Shown: piece by piece, positions 53,855 to 61,508 of the stretch
Position numbering within the stretch: the first letter of the stretch is position 1
How the letters are laid out: each line of letters starts with the position of its first letter
DNA from: Actinomycetota bacterium
GTDB lineage: Bacteria > Actinomycetota > Geothermincolia > Fen-727 > Anoxymicrobiaceae
Direction: 5' to 3'
Assembly: GCA_018896525.1 (NCBI GenBank)
Contig: JAHIMR010000121.1
Location: 1 to 61,508 of the forward strand
Length of the DNA stretch: 61,508 nt
Translations under genes and position numbers: made by a program
The notes under the pieces: model-generated
Seen by the model: only the letters and a program-made list of their open reading frames with translations
Database searches by the model: none
What the model was told of the DNA's origin: nothing

Positions 53855-54613
53855 CTAGAACGTGAAAAGGTCGATGCCACCACCGACCACGATGGCGTCC
53901 CCGGTCACGTAGCTGGACTCCTCGGATGCCAGGAAGCCAATCACGTTGCTCAGCTCTTCCGGATCACCGGCCCGACGCATCGCGACCCGCTTGATTATCC
54001 TCTCCCGGAACGGCTCGGCGACCTCGTAGAAGCTTCCCCCGTCAAAGACCCCCAGCACCACCGCGTTGCAGGTTATGTTGTACCTGGAGCCCTCCAGCGC
54101 AATCGTCTTGGTGAGGCCGATGACGCCGGCCTTGGTGGCGGCGTAGGAGCACTGCCCCAACCCCCCCATGGTGCCGGTTACCGAGGAAACGTTGATGATG
54201 CGCCCCCACTTCTTCTCTATCATCGACGGCATCACCGCCTTGATGGTGTTGAACGCTCCGGTCAGGTTGATGGAGAGGTCCTTGTCCCAGTCAGCCTTGT
54301 CCATCTTGACGATGGTGGTCGCGCGTACGATACCGAAGGCCGCGTTGTTCACCAGGATGTCGATCGCCCCCAGCTCGTCGGCAACCGCGGCCACTCCCCG
54401 GTTCACCTCATCGGGGTCGGAGACGTCCATCTTGACCCCCATGGCGTTTCGTCCCAGTTTCCTTATCTCTTCGGCGACCGCCTCCGCCTTGTCCAGGTTA
54501 CGGTTGCCGGTCAGCGCCACGTCGCACCCCAGTTTCGCCAGAACCAGGCCGTGGACCCGGCCCAGCCCTCCCGACCCGCCCGTAACGAGGGCCACTTTCC
54601 CTTCAAGAGACAT
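53855..54613 (-). CDS. Short-chain dehydrogenase/reductase (FabG-like)
   Basis: A 252-residue classical SDR from ATG 54613 (GGGGGTGAGG upstream). Motifs: TGGSGGLGRVHG (cofactor loop), NNAAFG, the catalytic Ser in NVSSVTG, and YAATKAG with catalytic Tyr and Lys. Together with the acyl-CoA dehydrogenase downstream, it is probably a 3-hydroxyacyl-CoA dehydrogenase or a 3-oxoacyl reductase; sequence alone does not decide. Confidence 0.9.
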   Translation of the reverse strand: MSLEGKVALVTGGSGGLGRVHGLVLAKLGCDVALTGNRNLDKAEAVAEEIRKLGRNAMGVKMDVSDPDEVNRGVAAVADELGAIDILVNNAAFGIVRATTIVKMDKADWDKDLSINLTGAFNTIKAVMPSMIEKKWGRIINVSSVTGTMGGLGQCSYAATKAGVIGLTKTIALEGSRYNITCNAVVLGVFDGGSFYEVAEPFRERIIKRVAMRRAGDPEELSNVIGFLASEESSYVTGDAIVVGGGIDLFTF

Positions 54614-54759
54614 GCACCTCACCCCCAGTTCGACTCATACGAATTCGTCCTGCGCACTATATCACGATTGACCGCGGGAGATGAACGGTTTCAACCCTCG
54701 CGACAATCAACTTACCGCCGGCCTCCGGCCGCCACGGGCCTGAAGCGGTGGGACAGGTC

Positions 54760-55176
54760 TCACTCCACTAGCGGCCTGGCGGTATGGTAAGCCCATCCCT
54801 GGCAGACCGCCACCAGCTCGCCGGAGTCGTTGGTTATCTTCATGACGTAATGGCCGCCGCGCCCGGCCCTGGCGTCCTCGCGCACGTCCGCTTCCAGGTG
54901 CTCGGTGCCCCCAGGTGGAGCAAGAAAATCAATGCTGACGTGTATGGCCATGGCCATGGTGCCGTTGGAGTTGGCGGCGGCACCGAACGTCGCGTCGGCG
55001 AGAGCGAATATCGCCCCTCCGTGTACCAGGCCCATGAAGTTGAGGTGTTCGCCGGTCAGCTTCATCCGGGAGACGGCGTGACCGCTCTCGATGAGCACGA
55101 ACTCGATTCCCAGCGACGAGGCGAAAGGATCCGAACGGATAATCGCGGCCGCTTCATCCATATCCATGTCGCTCAA
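54760..55176 (-). CDS. Hotdog-fold thioesterase, PaaI type
   Basis: A 138-residue hotdog protein with MKLTGEHLNFMGLVHGGAIFALADATFGAAANSNG, in which HGG and the Asp of ALAD form the usual active site. VSIDFLAPPGGTEHLEADVREDARAGRGGHYVMKITNDSGELVAVCQGWAYHT completes the fold. It would hydrolyse acyl-CoA esters. TTG 55176 is chosen on ribosome-site distance; ATG at 55167 is also possible. Confidence 0.9.
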   Translation of the reverse strand: MSDMDMDEAAAIIRSDPFASSLGIEFVLIESGHAVSRMKLTGEHLNFMGLVHGGAIFALADATFGAAANSNGTMAMAIHVSIDFLAPPGGTEHLEADVREDARAGRGGHYVMKITNDSGELVAVCQGWAYHTARPLVE

Positions 55177-55264
55177 CCAGTTAATCCTTTCCGGGTGGAA
55201 TATATGCCGTCAATGACACAACCATAAAAACCGCCGCCTGGCGGGGTTGCTCCGAAAGACGGAA

Positions 55265-55290
55265 AACCCCGCGCCGGGCGGGGCTTTCCT
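55265..55290 (-). terminator. Possible bidirectional hairpin terminator
   Basis: Read on the minus strand: AAAGCCCCGC, loop, GCGGGGTTTT, a stem of up to 10 pairs with a short T-run. It lies between BKACE/repeat copy I and the thioesterase gene, so transcription of the two may be separated. Confidence 0.5.
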
Positions 55291-55298
55291 GGTGTCTA

Positions 55299-55462
55299 GT
55301 GCCCCGTCTTATAAATACAATGGCATTCGAACGCCGCTGCATCCACTCCGGCTGCGTTCCGCTCCCTGCGCCGTACTCAGTGAGTACGCCTCAGTCGCGC
55401 GCCTTGCCGGGAGCGGCGCACCGACGCTCTCGGTGCTTCACCGTACTTATGAGACGGGACAC
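55299..55462 (-). repeat. Dispersed ~163-bp palindromic element, copy I (reverse, TCTCA subtype)
   Basis: Full copy 15 bases after the stop of the minus-strand BKACE gene. Arms CGTCTTATAAATAC and GTACTTATGAGACGG, central hairpin GTACTCAGTGAGTAC as in copy H. It stands next to the hairpin at 55265-55290. Confidence 0.9.
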
Positions 55463-55476
55463 TGGAACCCCCCGCT

Positions 55477-56346
55477 CTACGGCTTTGAGAGGTTCAGCAT
55501 CTCGCGGGTCTCGTCCGGGGTGGCAACCTCTCGGTCCGCGAGCCTGGCTAACTCGGCCGCCTTCTTGACCTGCTCCCAGGAGCCCTCGGCGAGCTTGCCC
55601 TTGCTTATCCAGATGTTGTCCTCGAGGCCGACGCGGATATGGCCGCCCTGAGGCGCCGCGTGCATGGCGCCCGCGAACTGCGCCGGGCCTACCCCGCAGG
55701 TGCTCCAGGTCGCGTTATCCGGGATAGTTTCCAGGAAGCCGGCGAAGTTGCGGGTGGAGAACGGCATACCGCCCAGCACGCCCCATACGAACTGGAAGTG
55801 AAGCGGTTCCTCGAAGATACCTTGCGGCTGGACGAAGAGCACGTTGTACAGCCCGCCCATGTCGTAGATCTCCAGCTCGGGCTTGGTCCCCGCCGCCTTC
55901 ATTGCCTCGGCGTAACGCACCAGCATCCCGAAAGTGTTCTTGAACACCAGCTCGAAGAGTATGGTGTGCTCTTTCCAGTCGCCCACCGCGAAGTTCATGG
56001 TGGCGGTGTTGAGGGAAGCCATCTCCGGCTTGAACTCCTCCACCACCGATATTCTCTCGTCATCACCGGCGCCGATGCCGATGGCGGTGCTGAGGTTGAT
56101 GCATATGGGGCACTCTTTCCGGATGCCCTCGACTATCCCACCCAGGATACCAAGGTCGGCGGTGGGGATTCCGTTCTCCGGGTCGCGGGCGTGGATGTGA
56201 ACTATCGACGCGCCGTTCTCGTAGCATTTGACCGCCTCGGTGACGAACTCGTCTCTGGTGTAGGGGACGTTGGGGTTCTGGTTCTTCATCGTCGCCGCGC
56301 CGGTCAGTGCCGCGGTGATGATCACCTTGTCCTGCTTCGCTGCCAT
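55477..56346 (-). CDS. Beta-keto acid cleavage enzyme (BKACE / DUF849)
   Basis: A 289-residue zinc TIM-barrel protein of the BKACE family, founded on the 3-keto-5-aminohexanoate cleavage enzyme of lysine fermentation. It transfers an acetyl unit from a keto acid to an acyl-CoA, giving acetoacetate plus another acyl-CoA. Features: KVIITAALTGAATMKNQNPNVPYTRDEF, the metal motif ASIVHIHARDPENGIPT, CINLSTAIG and GHIRVGLEDNIW. Strong GGAGG before the ATG. The acetoacetate could be activated by the AacS at 36.2 kb. The true keto acid is unknown. Confidence 0.92.
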   Translation of the reverse strand: MAAKQDKVIITAALTGAATMKNQNPNVPYTRDEFVTEAVKCYENGASIVHIHARDPENGIPTADLGILGGIVEGIRKECPICINLSTAIGIGAGDDERISVVEEFKPEMASLNTATMNFAVGDWKEHTILFELVFKNTFGMLVRYAEAMKAAGTKPELEIYDMGGLYNVLFVQPQGIFEEPLHFQFVWGVLGGMPFSTRNFAGFLETIPDNATWSTCGVGPAQFAGAMHAAPQGGHIRVGLEDNIWISKGKLAEGSWEQVKKAAELARLADREVATPDETREMLNLSKP

Positions 56347-56572
56347 CAGAAACCTCCTTTGCTTTGAGTGCCAACCAAAATCAACGTATTTATATCACAA
56401 ACTTCGTCAAATGGACACATCGGCGGCGGGTGCCGAAGAATGGCGGCCGGAGGTACGGTTGGACAGATCGCGCGTTCTTCTTGTCACTATATAAGGTTAT
56501 AATTAAGTTTGAACCCCGGGCTCAGACTGGAATCAACGCCCGGCAGGCGATTCAACAGGAGGAGTGGTACGG

Positions 56573-58774
56573 TTGACCGGTCCCACAGGTCTTTCGGACA
56601 ACGCGATAACGGTGCTCGAGAAGCGTTACCTTGCCCGTGACGCCGAGGGGCGTACGGTTGAGACCCCCCGGCAGATGTTTGAGCGTGTCGCCTCCGCGGT
56701 GGCCGAAGCCGACAGGCCGTTTCGGGGCGAGGAGGGCGTTTCGGGCAGTTCCGAAATCTTCCTGGAGATCATCACCAACCTGGAGTTTCTCCCCAACTCG
56801 CCGACCCTGATGAACGCCGGGCGTGAACTGGGGCAGCTTTCCGCGTGCTTTGTGCTGCCGGTCGAGGACAGCATGGAGGGCATCTTCGAGGCGGTCAAGG
56901 AGATGGCCTTGATCCACAAGTCGGGCGGTGGGACGGGCTTCAGTTTCTCTCGCCTGAGGCCCAGAAACGATATGGTAATGTCCACCAGGGGGGTGGCCAG
57001 CGGGCCGGTTTCGTTCATGACCGTATTCGACGCCGCCACCGAGACGGTCAAGCAAGGGGGTACGAGGCGGGGGGCCAACATGGGTGTCCTGCGGGTCGAA
57101 CATCCCGATATCCTCGACTTTATTCACGCCAAGGAGGAGTATCACCTCCTCAACAACTTCAACATCTCGGTGGCGATGACCGGGAAGTTCATGGAGGCCC
57201 TGTCCGATGGCGGACCTTACGAACTGGTCAACCCCAGCACCGGTGAGGTGACCGGAAGGCTGGACGCCCGGGAGGTGTTCGGGGAGATAGCCGCCACCGC
57301 CTGGCGCACCGGTGAGCCGGGGATCATATTCCTGGACCGCATCAACCAGGCCAACACCATCCCCGGCCTTGGCGAGATAGAGAGCACAAACCCCTGCGGT
57401 GAGCAACCGCTGCTTCCGTTCGAATCGTGCAATCTGGGAAGCATCAACCTGGGCCTTCTGGTCCGGGAAGAGGAAGGTGAGCCGGCTGTCGATATGGAGC
57501 GCCTGGAGTTCCTGGTCCGGGAGGGGGTCCATTTCCTGGACAACGTCATCGATGTCAGCAGGTTTCCCTTGCGGATAATAGAGGAGACCACCAGGGCCAA
57601 CCGCAAGATAGGCCTGGGGGTTATGGGGTTCGCCGACATGCTGATCAAGCTGGGGGTGCCCTACGATTCGGATGAGGGGCTTGCCCGCGCCCGAGAGGTG
57701 ATGTCGTTCGTATCCCGGGTCGCCAGGGAGGCGTCCGAGTCGCTGGCGGCGGAGAGGGGCCCGTTCCCCAACTTCGAGCGGAGCACCTATGCGCGAAGCG
57801 GCAGCCCGCCGGTCCGGAACGCCACCACCACTACTATAGCGCCAACGGGCACCATCAGCCTCATCGCGTCGTGCTCCAGCGGTGTGGAACCGCTGTTCGC
57901 GGTGGCCCACGAGAGGAGGGTGCTGGACGGCGAGAGGTTGCTCTACGTCCACCCCGAGTTCCTCGAGGCGGCCGAGAGGCACGGGTTTGCCAGCGATGGC
58001 TTGCTTGCCAGGGTGGCCGAAAGTGGTTGCCTGGGCGACATCGAGGGTATCCCCGGGGAGGTGGCCCGCGTCTTCGTGAGCGCCCACGAGGTTTCCCCGG
58101 AGTGGCACGTCAGGATGCAGGCCGCGTTCCAGGAGTTCACCGACAACGCGGTGAGCAAGACGGTGAACATGCCGAAGGAAGCCATGGTGGAGGACATCGA
58201 GGGGCTGTACCTGCTGGCCTACGAACTGGGCTGCAAAGGGGTGACGATCTACCGTTACGGCAGCCGTCCCGTACAGGTGCTCTACCGGGGCCTTGACGGG
58301 GCCGCCGGGGGCTTGAGGCCACGGGAGCGGCAAAAGGTCACCTCGGGGACGACCACCAAGGAGAAGATCGGGTGCGGCAACCTCTACATAACGGTGAACT
58401 CCGACGAGGAGGGGATATGCGAGGTCTTCACCGCCCTGGGTCGCGCCGGGGGTTGCCCCTCCCAGTCGGAGGCGACCAGCCGCCTCATATCCCTTGGCCT
58501 GCGCTCGGGGATAGACATAAGCGAGATAGTGGGGCAACTAAAGGGGATACGCTGCCTGTCATCAATAAAGCGTGAGGGAGTAAACGTACTTTCGTGCCCC
58601 GACGCCATCGGCAGGGCAATACAGAAGTACCTCCAGGCAAACGGCATCGATATCATCGAGATGGAGGACACCGAGGGTGACATACGATGCCCGGAGTGCG
58701 GAGCGGGGATGGAACTGGAGGGCGGCTGCACGGTCTGCCGCTCCTGCGGGTTCTCCCGCTGCGGCCCTTCTTGA
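56573..58774 (+). CDS. nrdJ: Adenosylcobalamin-dependent (class II) ribonucleoside-diphosphate reductase
   Basis: Makes deoxyribonucleotides without oxygen by using coenzyme B12. The ~733 residues include the redox cysteine in LSACFVLPVEDSMEGIF, HKSGGGTGFSFSRLRP, NPCGEQPLLPFESCNLGSINLG with the radical cysteine and glutamate (NPCGE) and the second active-site Cys, and APTGTISLIASCSSGVEPLFA. The C-terminal domain carries a zinc finger (CPECGAGMELEGGCTVCRSCGFSRCG). TTG 56573 is 10 bases after AGGAGG; GTG 56564 is in frame but too close. I find no cobalamin riboswitch in the 220 bases upstream. Start region is AT-rich around 56475-56510 with TATAAT at 56498. Confidence 0.95.
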   Translation: MTGPTGLSDNAITVLEKRYLARDAEGRTVETPRQMFERVASAVAEADRPFRGEEGVSGSSEIFLEIITNLEFLPNSPTLMNAGRELGQLSACFVLPVEDSMEGIFEAVKEMALIHKSGGGTGFSFSRLRPRNDMVMSTRGVASGPVSFMTVFDAATETVKQGGTRRGANMGVLRVEHPDILDFIHAKEEYHLLNNFNISVAMTGKFMEALSDGGPYELVNPSTGEVTGRLDAREVFGEIAATAWRTGEPGIIFLDRINQANTIPGLGEIESTNPCGEQPLLPFESCNLGSINLGLLVREEEGEPAVDMERLEFLVREGVHFLDNVIDVSRFPLRIIEETTRANRKIGLGVMGFADMLIKLGVPYDSDEGLARAREVMSFVSRVAREASESLAAERGPFPNFERSTYARSGSPPVRNATTTTIAPTGTISLIASCSSGVEPLFAVAHERRVLDGERLLYVHPEFLEAAERHGFASDGLLARVAESGCLGDIEGIPGEVARVFVSAHEVSPEWHVRMQAAFQEFTDNAVSKTVNMPKEAMVEDIEGLYLLAYELGCKGVTIYRYGSRPVQVLYRGLDGAAGGLRPRERQKVTSGTTTKEKIGCGNLYITVNSDEEGICEVFTALGRAGGCPSQSEATSRLISLGLRSGIDISEIVGQLKGIRCLSSIKREGVNVLSCPDAIGRAIQKYLQANGIDIIEMEDTEGDIRCPECGAGMELEGGCTVCRSCGFSRCGPS

Positions 58775-58845
58775 GTGGTGCCAGTCCCGTTCACCATGGC
58801 GTCGTGACGAGCTTTCGTAGCGCACACCTGGTTGGTTACGATATA

Positions 58846-58875
58846 TTGACTAAAGTTGCCGTACCGGAATATCAT
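58846..58875 (+). promoter_or_regulatory. Probable promoter of the LamG surface protein
   Basis: TTGACT (58846-58851) and TATCAT (58870-58875) with 18 bases between them, 58 bases before the start of the signal-peptide ORF. Confidence 0.45.
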
Positions 58876-58933
58876 GGTTGTTGTAATTGCCCTTATGTTT
58901 GGGGAACACTTTGAAGTGAAGGGGGCGGCAGAA

Positions 58934-59080
58934 ATGGTATACTCCACAAAGCAAATCTATGACCACCCATTACTGAAAACAGTTGCCTTTCTAATCATCG
59001 CGGCTCTCGTAACTACCACTATGCCGTTATCCGTTTTCGCATCAACCCCGGCGGGGGGGGCGCTAGTCAAACAGCCTTGA
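58934..59080 (+). pseudogene. Signal-peptide fragment of a frame-split LamG protein
   Basis: A 48-residue ORF (ATG 58934, AAGGGGG upstream) with a basic N-terminus, hydrophobic core VAFLIIAALVTTTMPLSV and a signal peptidase site (VFA|ST). It stops soon after a run of eight G (59053-59060). Adding one G or removing two within that run would join it in frame to the long ORF that follows, giving ...ASTPAGGGASQTALSEPAS.... It is marked as broken because neither half looks complete alone. Confidence 0.75.
59053..59060 (+). repeat. G8 homopolymer at the frame break
   Basis: A run of eight G within the 5' part of the surface-protein gene. G9 or G6 would restore one continuous frame. Such tracts are classic phase-variation switches, but also a common sequencing-error site. 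Confidence 0.85.
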
Positions 59081-61395
59081 GCGAACCCGCATCCCTGCTT
59101 GCCCTCGCCAAGGGCCAGGACAAGACAGAGGCGAAGATCAAGAAACCCAAAGACGGAAAGCTTACCTGTGGAGAGCTCCAGATAGAAGGAACCGCCGACT
59201 GCCCGGACTTCTCGCATTTCGCGCTCTCCTTTGCTCCTGTGGATGACCCCGGGGACTTCACCCTCATAGGTGAGTACCACCAACCGGTTAAGAACGGCCC
59301 GCTCGGCACCTGGGATACGAGAACCCTCCCCGACGGGCCTTACCTTCTCAAGCTCACCGTCTTCTCCACATCGGGACCCGCGGCCGAGGACCAAGTCCGG
59401 GTTGGTGTGGACAACAGCCCACCCGAAGTCTTGATATCCTCCCCTCCCAGCGGAAGCGTAGTCGGTGAGACCTTCGATGTCGCGGGGACTGTGACCGACG
59501 CCCACCTCCACCACTGGAAGCTTTTCTCGGAGCCCTTATCCCCCCTTCTTCTTTCCCACCTGGACGGAAGCGCGGTAAACGAGAGGGACTCAGAAGAGGG
59601 AGAGATAACCGGGGACCCCGCCTACCGGGAGGCGAAGTTCGCCCAGGGCCTCCACATAGTCCAGGGAGAGGGACTCACCTACCCGGCGAAGAACAACGTG
59701 GACTACTCGAAAGGTACCATCGAGATGTGGGTGGTCCCCGACTGGGAGGAAGGAGACACCTCCACGCACATCCTCCTCCATACCGAGACCGAAGACCCGG
59801 CAAGCCCCACCGACTGCCTGAGGATCGCCGAAGAGGAAGGCTCCATCATCTTCACCGCCTACGACCCCGAGGGAAAGCCCCTCTCACGCTCGATTTCCCT
59901 GGGAGAAGCACAGATAGAGAACGGCGTCCCGTTCCACCTGGGGACCACCTGGAAGGAAGGGACCATCTCCCTCGCGGTGAACGGCTTTTCCTCCCCCGAA
60001 CCCCGGGGAGACGGTACCGGTATCCTCTCCTCGATGGGAAAACACATCCATATAGGCTTCTACCAGGGACTGGGACAGGAGGCAAAGGCCACCGTAGACG
60101 AGCTTGCCGTCTACGGCTACGACCGCCCCCTTGCCTCGATCCGCACCGACTGCCTCTCCGGTGACCCCAAGCGGATGGACCAGGAGAAGACCCTCATATC
60201 CGAGGGCAAGGAACCGCTTGAGGACTCAACCCTTGGAACGGTTGAGACAACCGTCTCCCCCGGTGAGGCCATCAACCTCACCCTCACCGCCAGGGACCGC
60301 GTGAAGAGGGAGTCGCAAGCTACCTCAACGGCGTTCATCGACAACCCCTCGCCGCTCGCCGGGATAACCTACCCGGGGGAGGGCGAGGAAATATGCGGAA
60401 AGGGCCAGGATGTCGCCATAACGGGAACGGCATTCGACATGGACCTCGATTCCTACACCCTGGCGTTCAAGCAGGGGAGCGATCCCAACGCGCCCGGCGA
60501 GTGGACGGGAATATGCGCCTCCAGCGACCCTGTCTGGCGGGACGTGCTGGGAACCTGGAGCCTTGCCGGAATCCCCGAGGGGGAGTACACCCTCCGCCTC
60601 GAGGTCACCGACAGATCGGGCAAGAGCGCAAACGCCTACAGTAGCGTATTGATATACGCGCCCCCCTTCGCGGAAATCACCTCACCGGAAGACGAACAGG
60701 TCGTCACCAGCCCGTTCGAAGTGCGGGGGACGGCGAGAAGCTCGCTGATCGACCGCTGTGACCTCGTCTACCGCGAGAGGACACCCTCGTTGCTCTGTCA
60801 CTTCGATGGGAACACCACTAACGAAAGGGACGGCGAGGAAGGAGAGGTAACCGGCTCCCCCACCTTCACCGAGGGGAAATTCGGCCAGGGACTCCTCATC
60901 GGGGCCGACGACTCCCTCACTTATGCCACCGAGGGGAACATCGCAGTTGAGGCCGGAACGGTGGAGATGTGGGTTACACCCTCGTGGTTACCGTTTGGAG
61001 TGGACACCCGCGTATATTTCTCGACCGAGCCCCCCGAGCCCGGCAGCATGTCGAACGTTCTACTCCTGGGACAGACAAACGAGATGCTTTTCTTTTACCT
61101 GTTCGACGAAAACCAGCAGTGGAAAAGGGCCACTTACCCGATCGACGAGGAGAACTTCCCCCCGGGAGTACCCTCCCACCTGGCCGCCACTCACTCGGAG
61201 GGTGAGGTTCACCTCTATTTGAACGGCTCGGAACACATCGAGGACACCCCGCAGCCCGGAACCGGTATCCTTACCGATATCGGGGAGAAAATCTACGTCG
61301 GCTCCTTCGCCCAGTCCGGGTTCGGCGCCCAAGCGGCCATAGACGAGTTCTCCATCCACGATATCGAAACTCTCTTTCCCCACCCCTACGCATAG
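59077..61395 (+). CDS. LamG/concanavalin-type secreted surface protein (mature part)
   Basis: A 772-residue ORF lacking its own signal peptide. It is built of repeating modules: Ig-like segments with P-x-x-G...V-x-G-T (KLTCGELQIEGTA, ISSPPSGSVVGETFDVAGTV, ITYPGEGEEICGKGQDVAITGTA, ITSPEDEQVVTSPFEVRGTA) and two LamG-type jelly-roll domains (about 155-355 and 565-770). Each LamG begins LL(S/C)H(L/F)DG...NERD(S/G)EEGE(I/V)TG and contains GT(I/V)EMWV(V/T)P. LamG modules bind sugars or proteins at the cell surface. TTG 59077 overlaps the stop of the signal-peptide fragment, but translation from it would give a cytosolic protein. No recognisable gene follows within the last ~110 bases. Confidence 0.8.
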   Translation: MSEPASLLALAKGQDKTEAKIKKPKDGKLTCGELQIEGTADCPDFSHFALSFAPVDDPGDFTLIGEYHQPVKNGPLGTWDTRTLPDGPYLLKLTVFSTSGPAAEDQVRVGVDNSPPEVLISSPPSGSVVGETFDVAGTVTDAHLHHWKLFSEPLSPLLLSHLDGSAVNERDSEEGEITGDPAYREAKFAQGLHIVQGEGLTYPAKNNVDYSKGTIEMWVVPDWEEGDTSTHILLHTETEDPASPTDCLRIAEEEGSIIFTAYDPEGKPLSRSISLGEAQIENGVPFHLGTTWKEGTISLAVNGFSSPEPRGDGTGILSSMGKHIHIGFYQGLGQEAKATVDELAVYGYDRPLASIRTDCLSGDPKRMDQEKTLISEGKEPLEDSTLGTVETTVSPGEAINLTLTARDRVKRESQATSTAFIDNPSPLAGITYPGEGEEICGKGQDVAITGTAFDMDLDSYTLAFKQGSDPNAPGEWTGICASSDPVWRDVLGTWSLAGIPEGEYTLRLEVTDRSGKSANAYSSVLIYAPPFAEITSPEDEQVVTSPFEVRGTARSSLIDRCDLVYRERTPSLLCHFDGNTTNERDGEEGEVTGSPTFTEGKFGQGLLIGADDSLTYATEGNIAVEAGTVEMWVTPSWLPFGVDTRVYFSTEPPEPGSMSNVLLLGQTNEMLFFYLFDENQQWKRATYPIDEENFPPGVPSHLAATHSEGEVHLYLNGSEHIEDTPQPGTGILTDIGEKIYVGSFAQSGFGAQAAIDEFSIHDIETLFPHPYA

Positions 61396-61508
61396 CATCT
61401 AACTGAATTTCCGGCACGGCAAAATCAGATTTCCCTGTTCTCGGACTGGCGGGACCAGGTTCAGGCCTGATCACAAGCCCGAAACCGCTTAAGCGGAACC
61501 CTGTGGCA

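Noticed and set aside
56347-56572. Cobalamin riboswitch before the B12-dependent reductase
   Set aside because: I looked for the B12-box and a large leader fold and saw neither in the 225 bases available.
56552-58537. Long minus-strand frame (661 codons) opposite nrdJ
   Set aside because: Antisense of a well-supported gene in GC-rich DNA; low-complexity sequence without any family match.

Overview
The window looks like chromosomal DNA of a GC-rich anaerobic bacterium on the actinobacterial side of the tree. The basis for this is frequent TTG and GTG starts with good Shine-Dalgarno sites, a GuaB3-type IMP dehydrogenase paralogue, and the backbone order rplM-rpsI-glmM-glmS-nnr-alr-tsaE-tsaB-rimI-tsaD-groES-groEL-guaB3-guaA. 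An uncultured anaerobic lineage is suggested by a selenocysteine formate dehydrogenase, MetV/MetF of the Wood-Ljungdahl methyl branch, a B12-dependent (class II) ribonucleotide reductase and B12-dependent acyl-CoA mutase genes. The lineage call is inference; no rRNA or tRNA gene is present to settle it.

Layout. 1-24.7 kb is mostly housekeeping on the + strand: ribosomal proteins L13/S9, amino-sugar synthesis (GlmM, GlmS), NAD(P)HX repair, alanine racemase, the t6A tRNA-modification set (TsaE, TsaB, RimI, TsaD), glycerol kinase plus a geranylgeranyl-reductase-like flavoprotein, CIRCE-controlled GroES/GroEL, purine synthesis and a UvrD/PcrA helicase. 24.7-38.2 kb is mixed: zinc-ribbon and membrane proteins, two tandem acyl-CoA dehydrogenases, RarA, a BtrH-like protein, a probably inactive membrane M28 peptidase homologue, a PP2C-SH3 phosphatase, an orphan ADP-forming acyl-CoA synthetase beta subunit and acetoacetyl-CoA synthetase. 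38.4-46.5 kb is one tight operon: Sec-FdhA, a degenerate NuoE-NuoF-like fusion, MetV, a GAF histidine kinase, MetF and two stand-alone receiver proteins. 46.8-56.3 kb carries a FeeM-like N-acyl amino acid synthase, thiolase/DUF35, a MazF-type toxin-antitoxin pair and a minus-strand acyl-CoA set (BKACE, hotdog thioesterase, SDR, acyl-CoA dehydrogenase, methylmalonyl-CoA mutase large and small subunits). The end holds class II ribonucleotide reductase and a secreted LamG protein whose signal peptide and mature part are split at a G8 tract.

Two families of non-coding repeats run through the window. One is an approximately 163-bp element with long terminal inverted repeats, present in eight full copies, one half copy and one remnant, each placed directly after a stop codon or within about 20 bases of one in most cases; paired changes in both arms imply that the fold itself is maintained. 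The other is debris built around the GGTGCC(A/T)GGCACC palindrome, including a tandem 18-bp array.

The most unusual system is the formate/methylene-tetrahydrofolate operon with a built-in kinase and two output-less response regulators, together with a NuoEF-like electron-transfer partner that seems to have lost its FMN/NADH site. The repeat family is the most striking undescribed structural signal.
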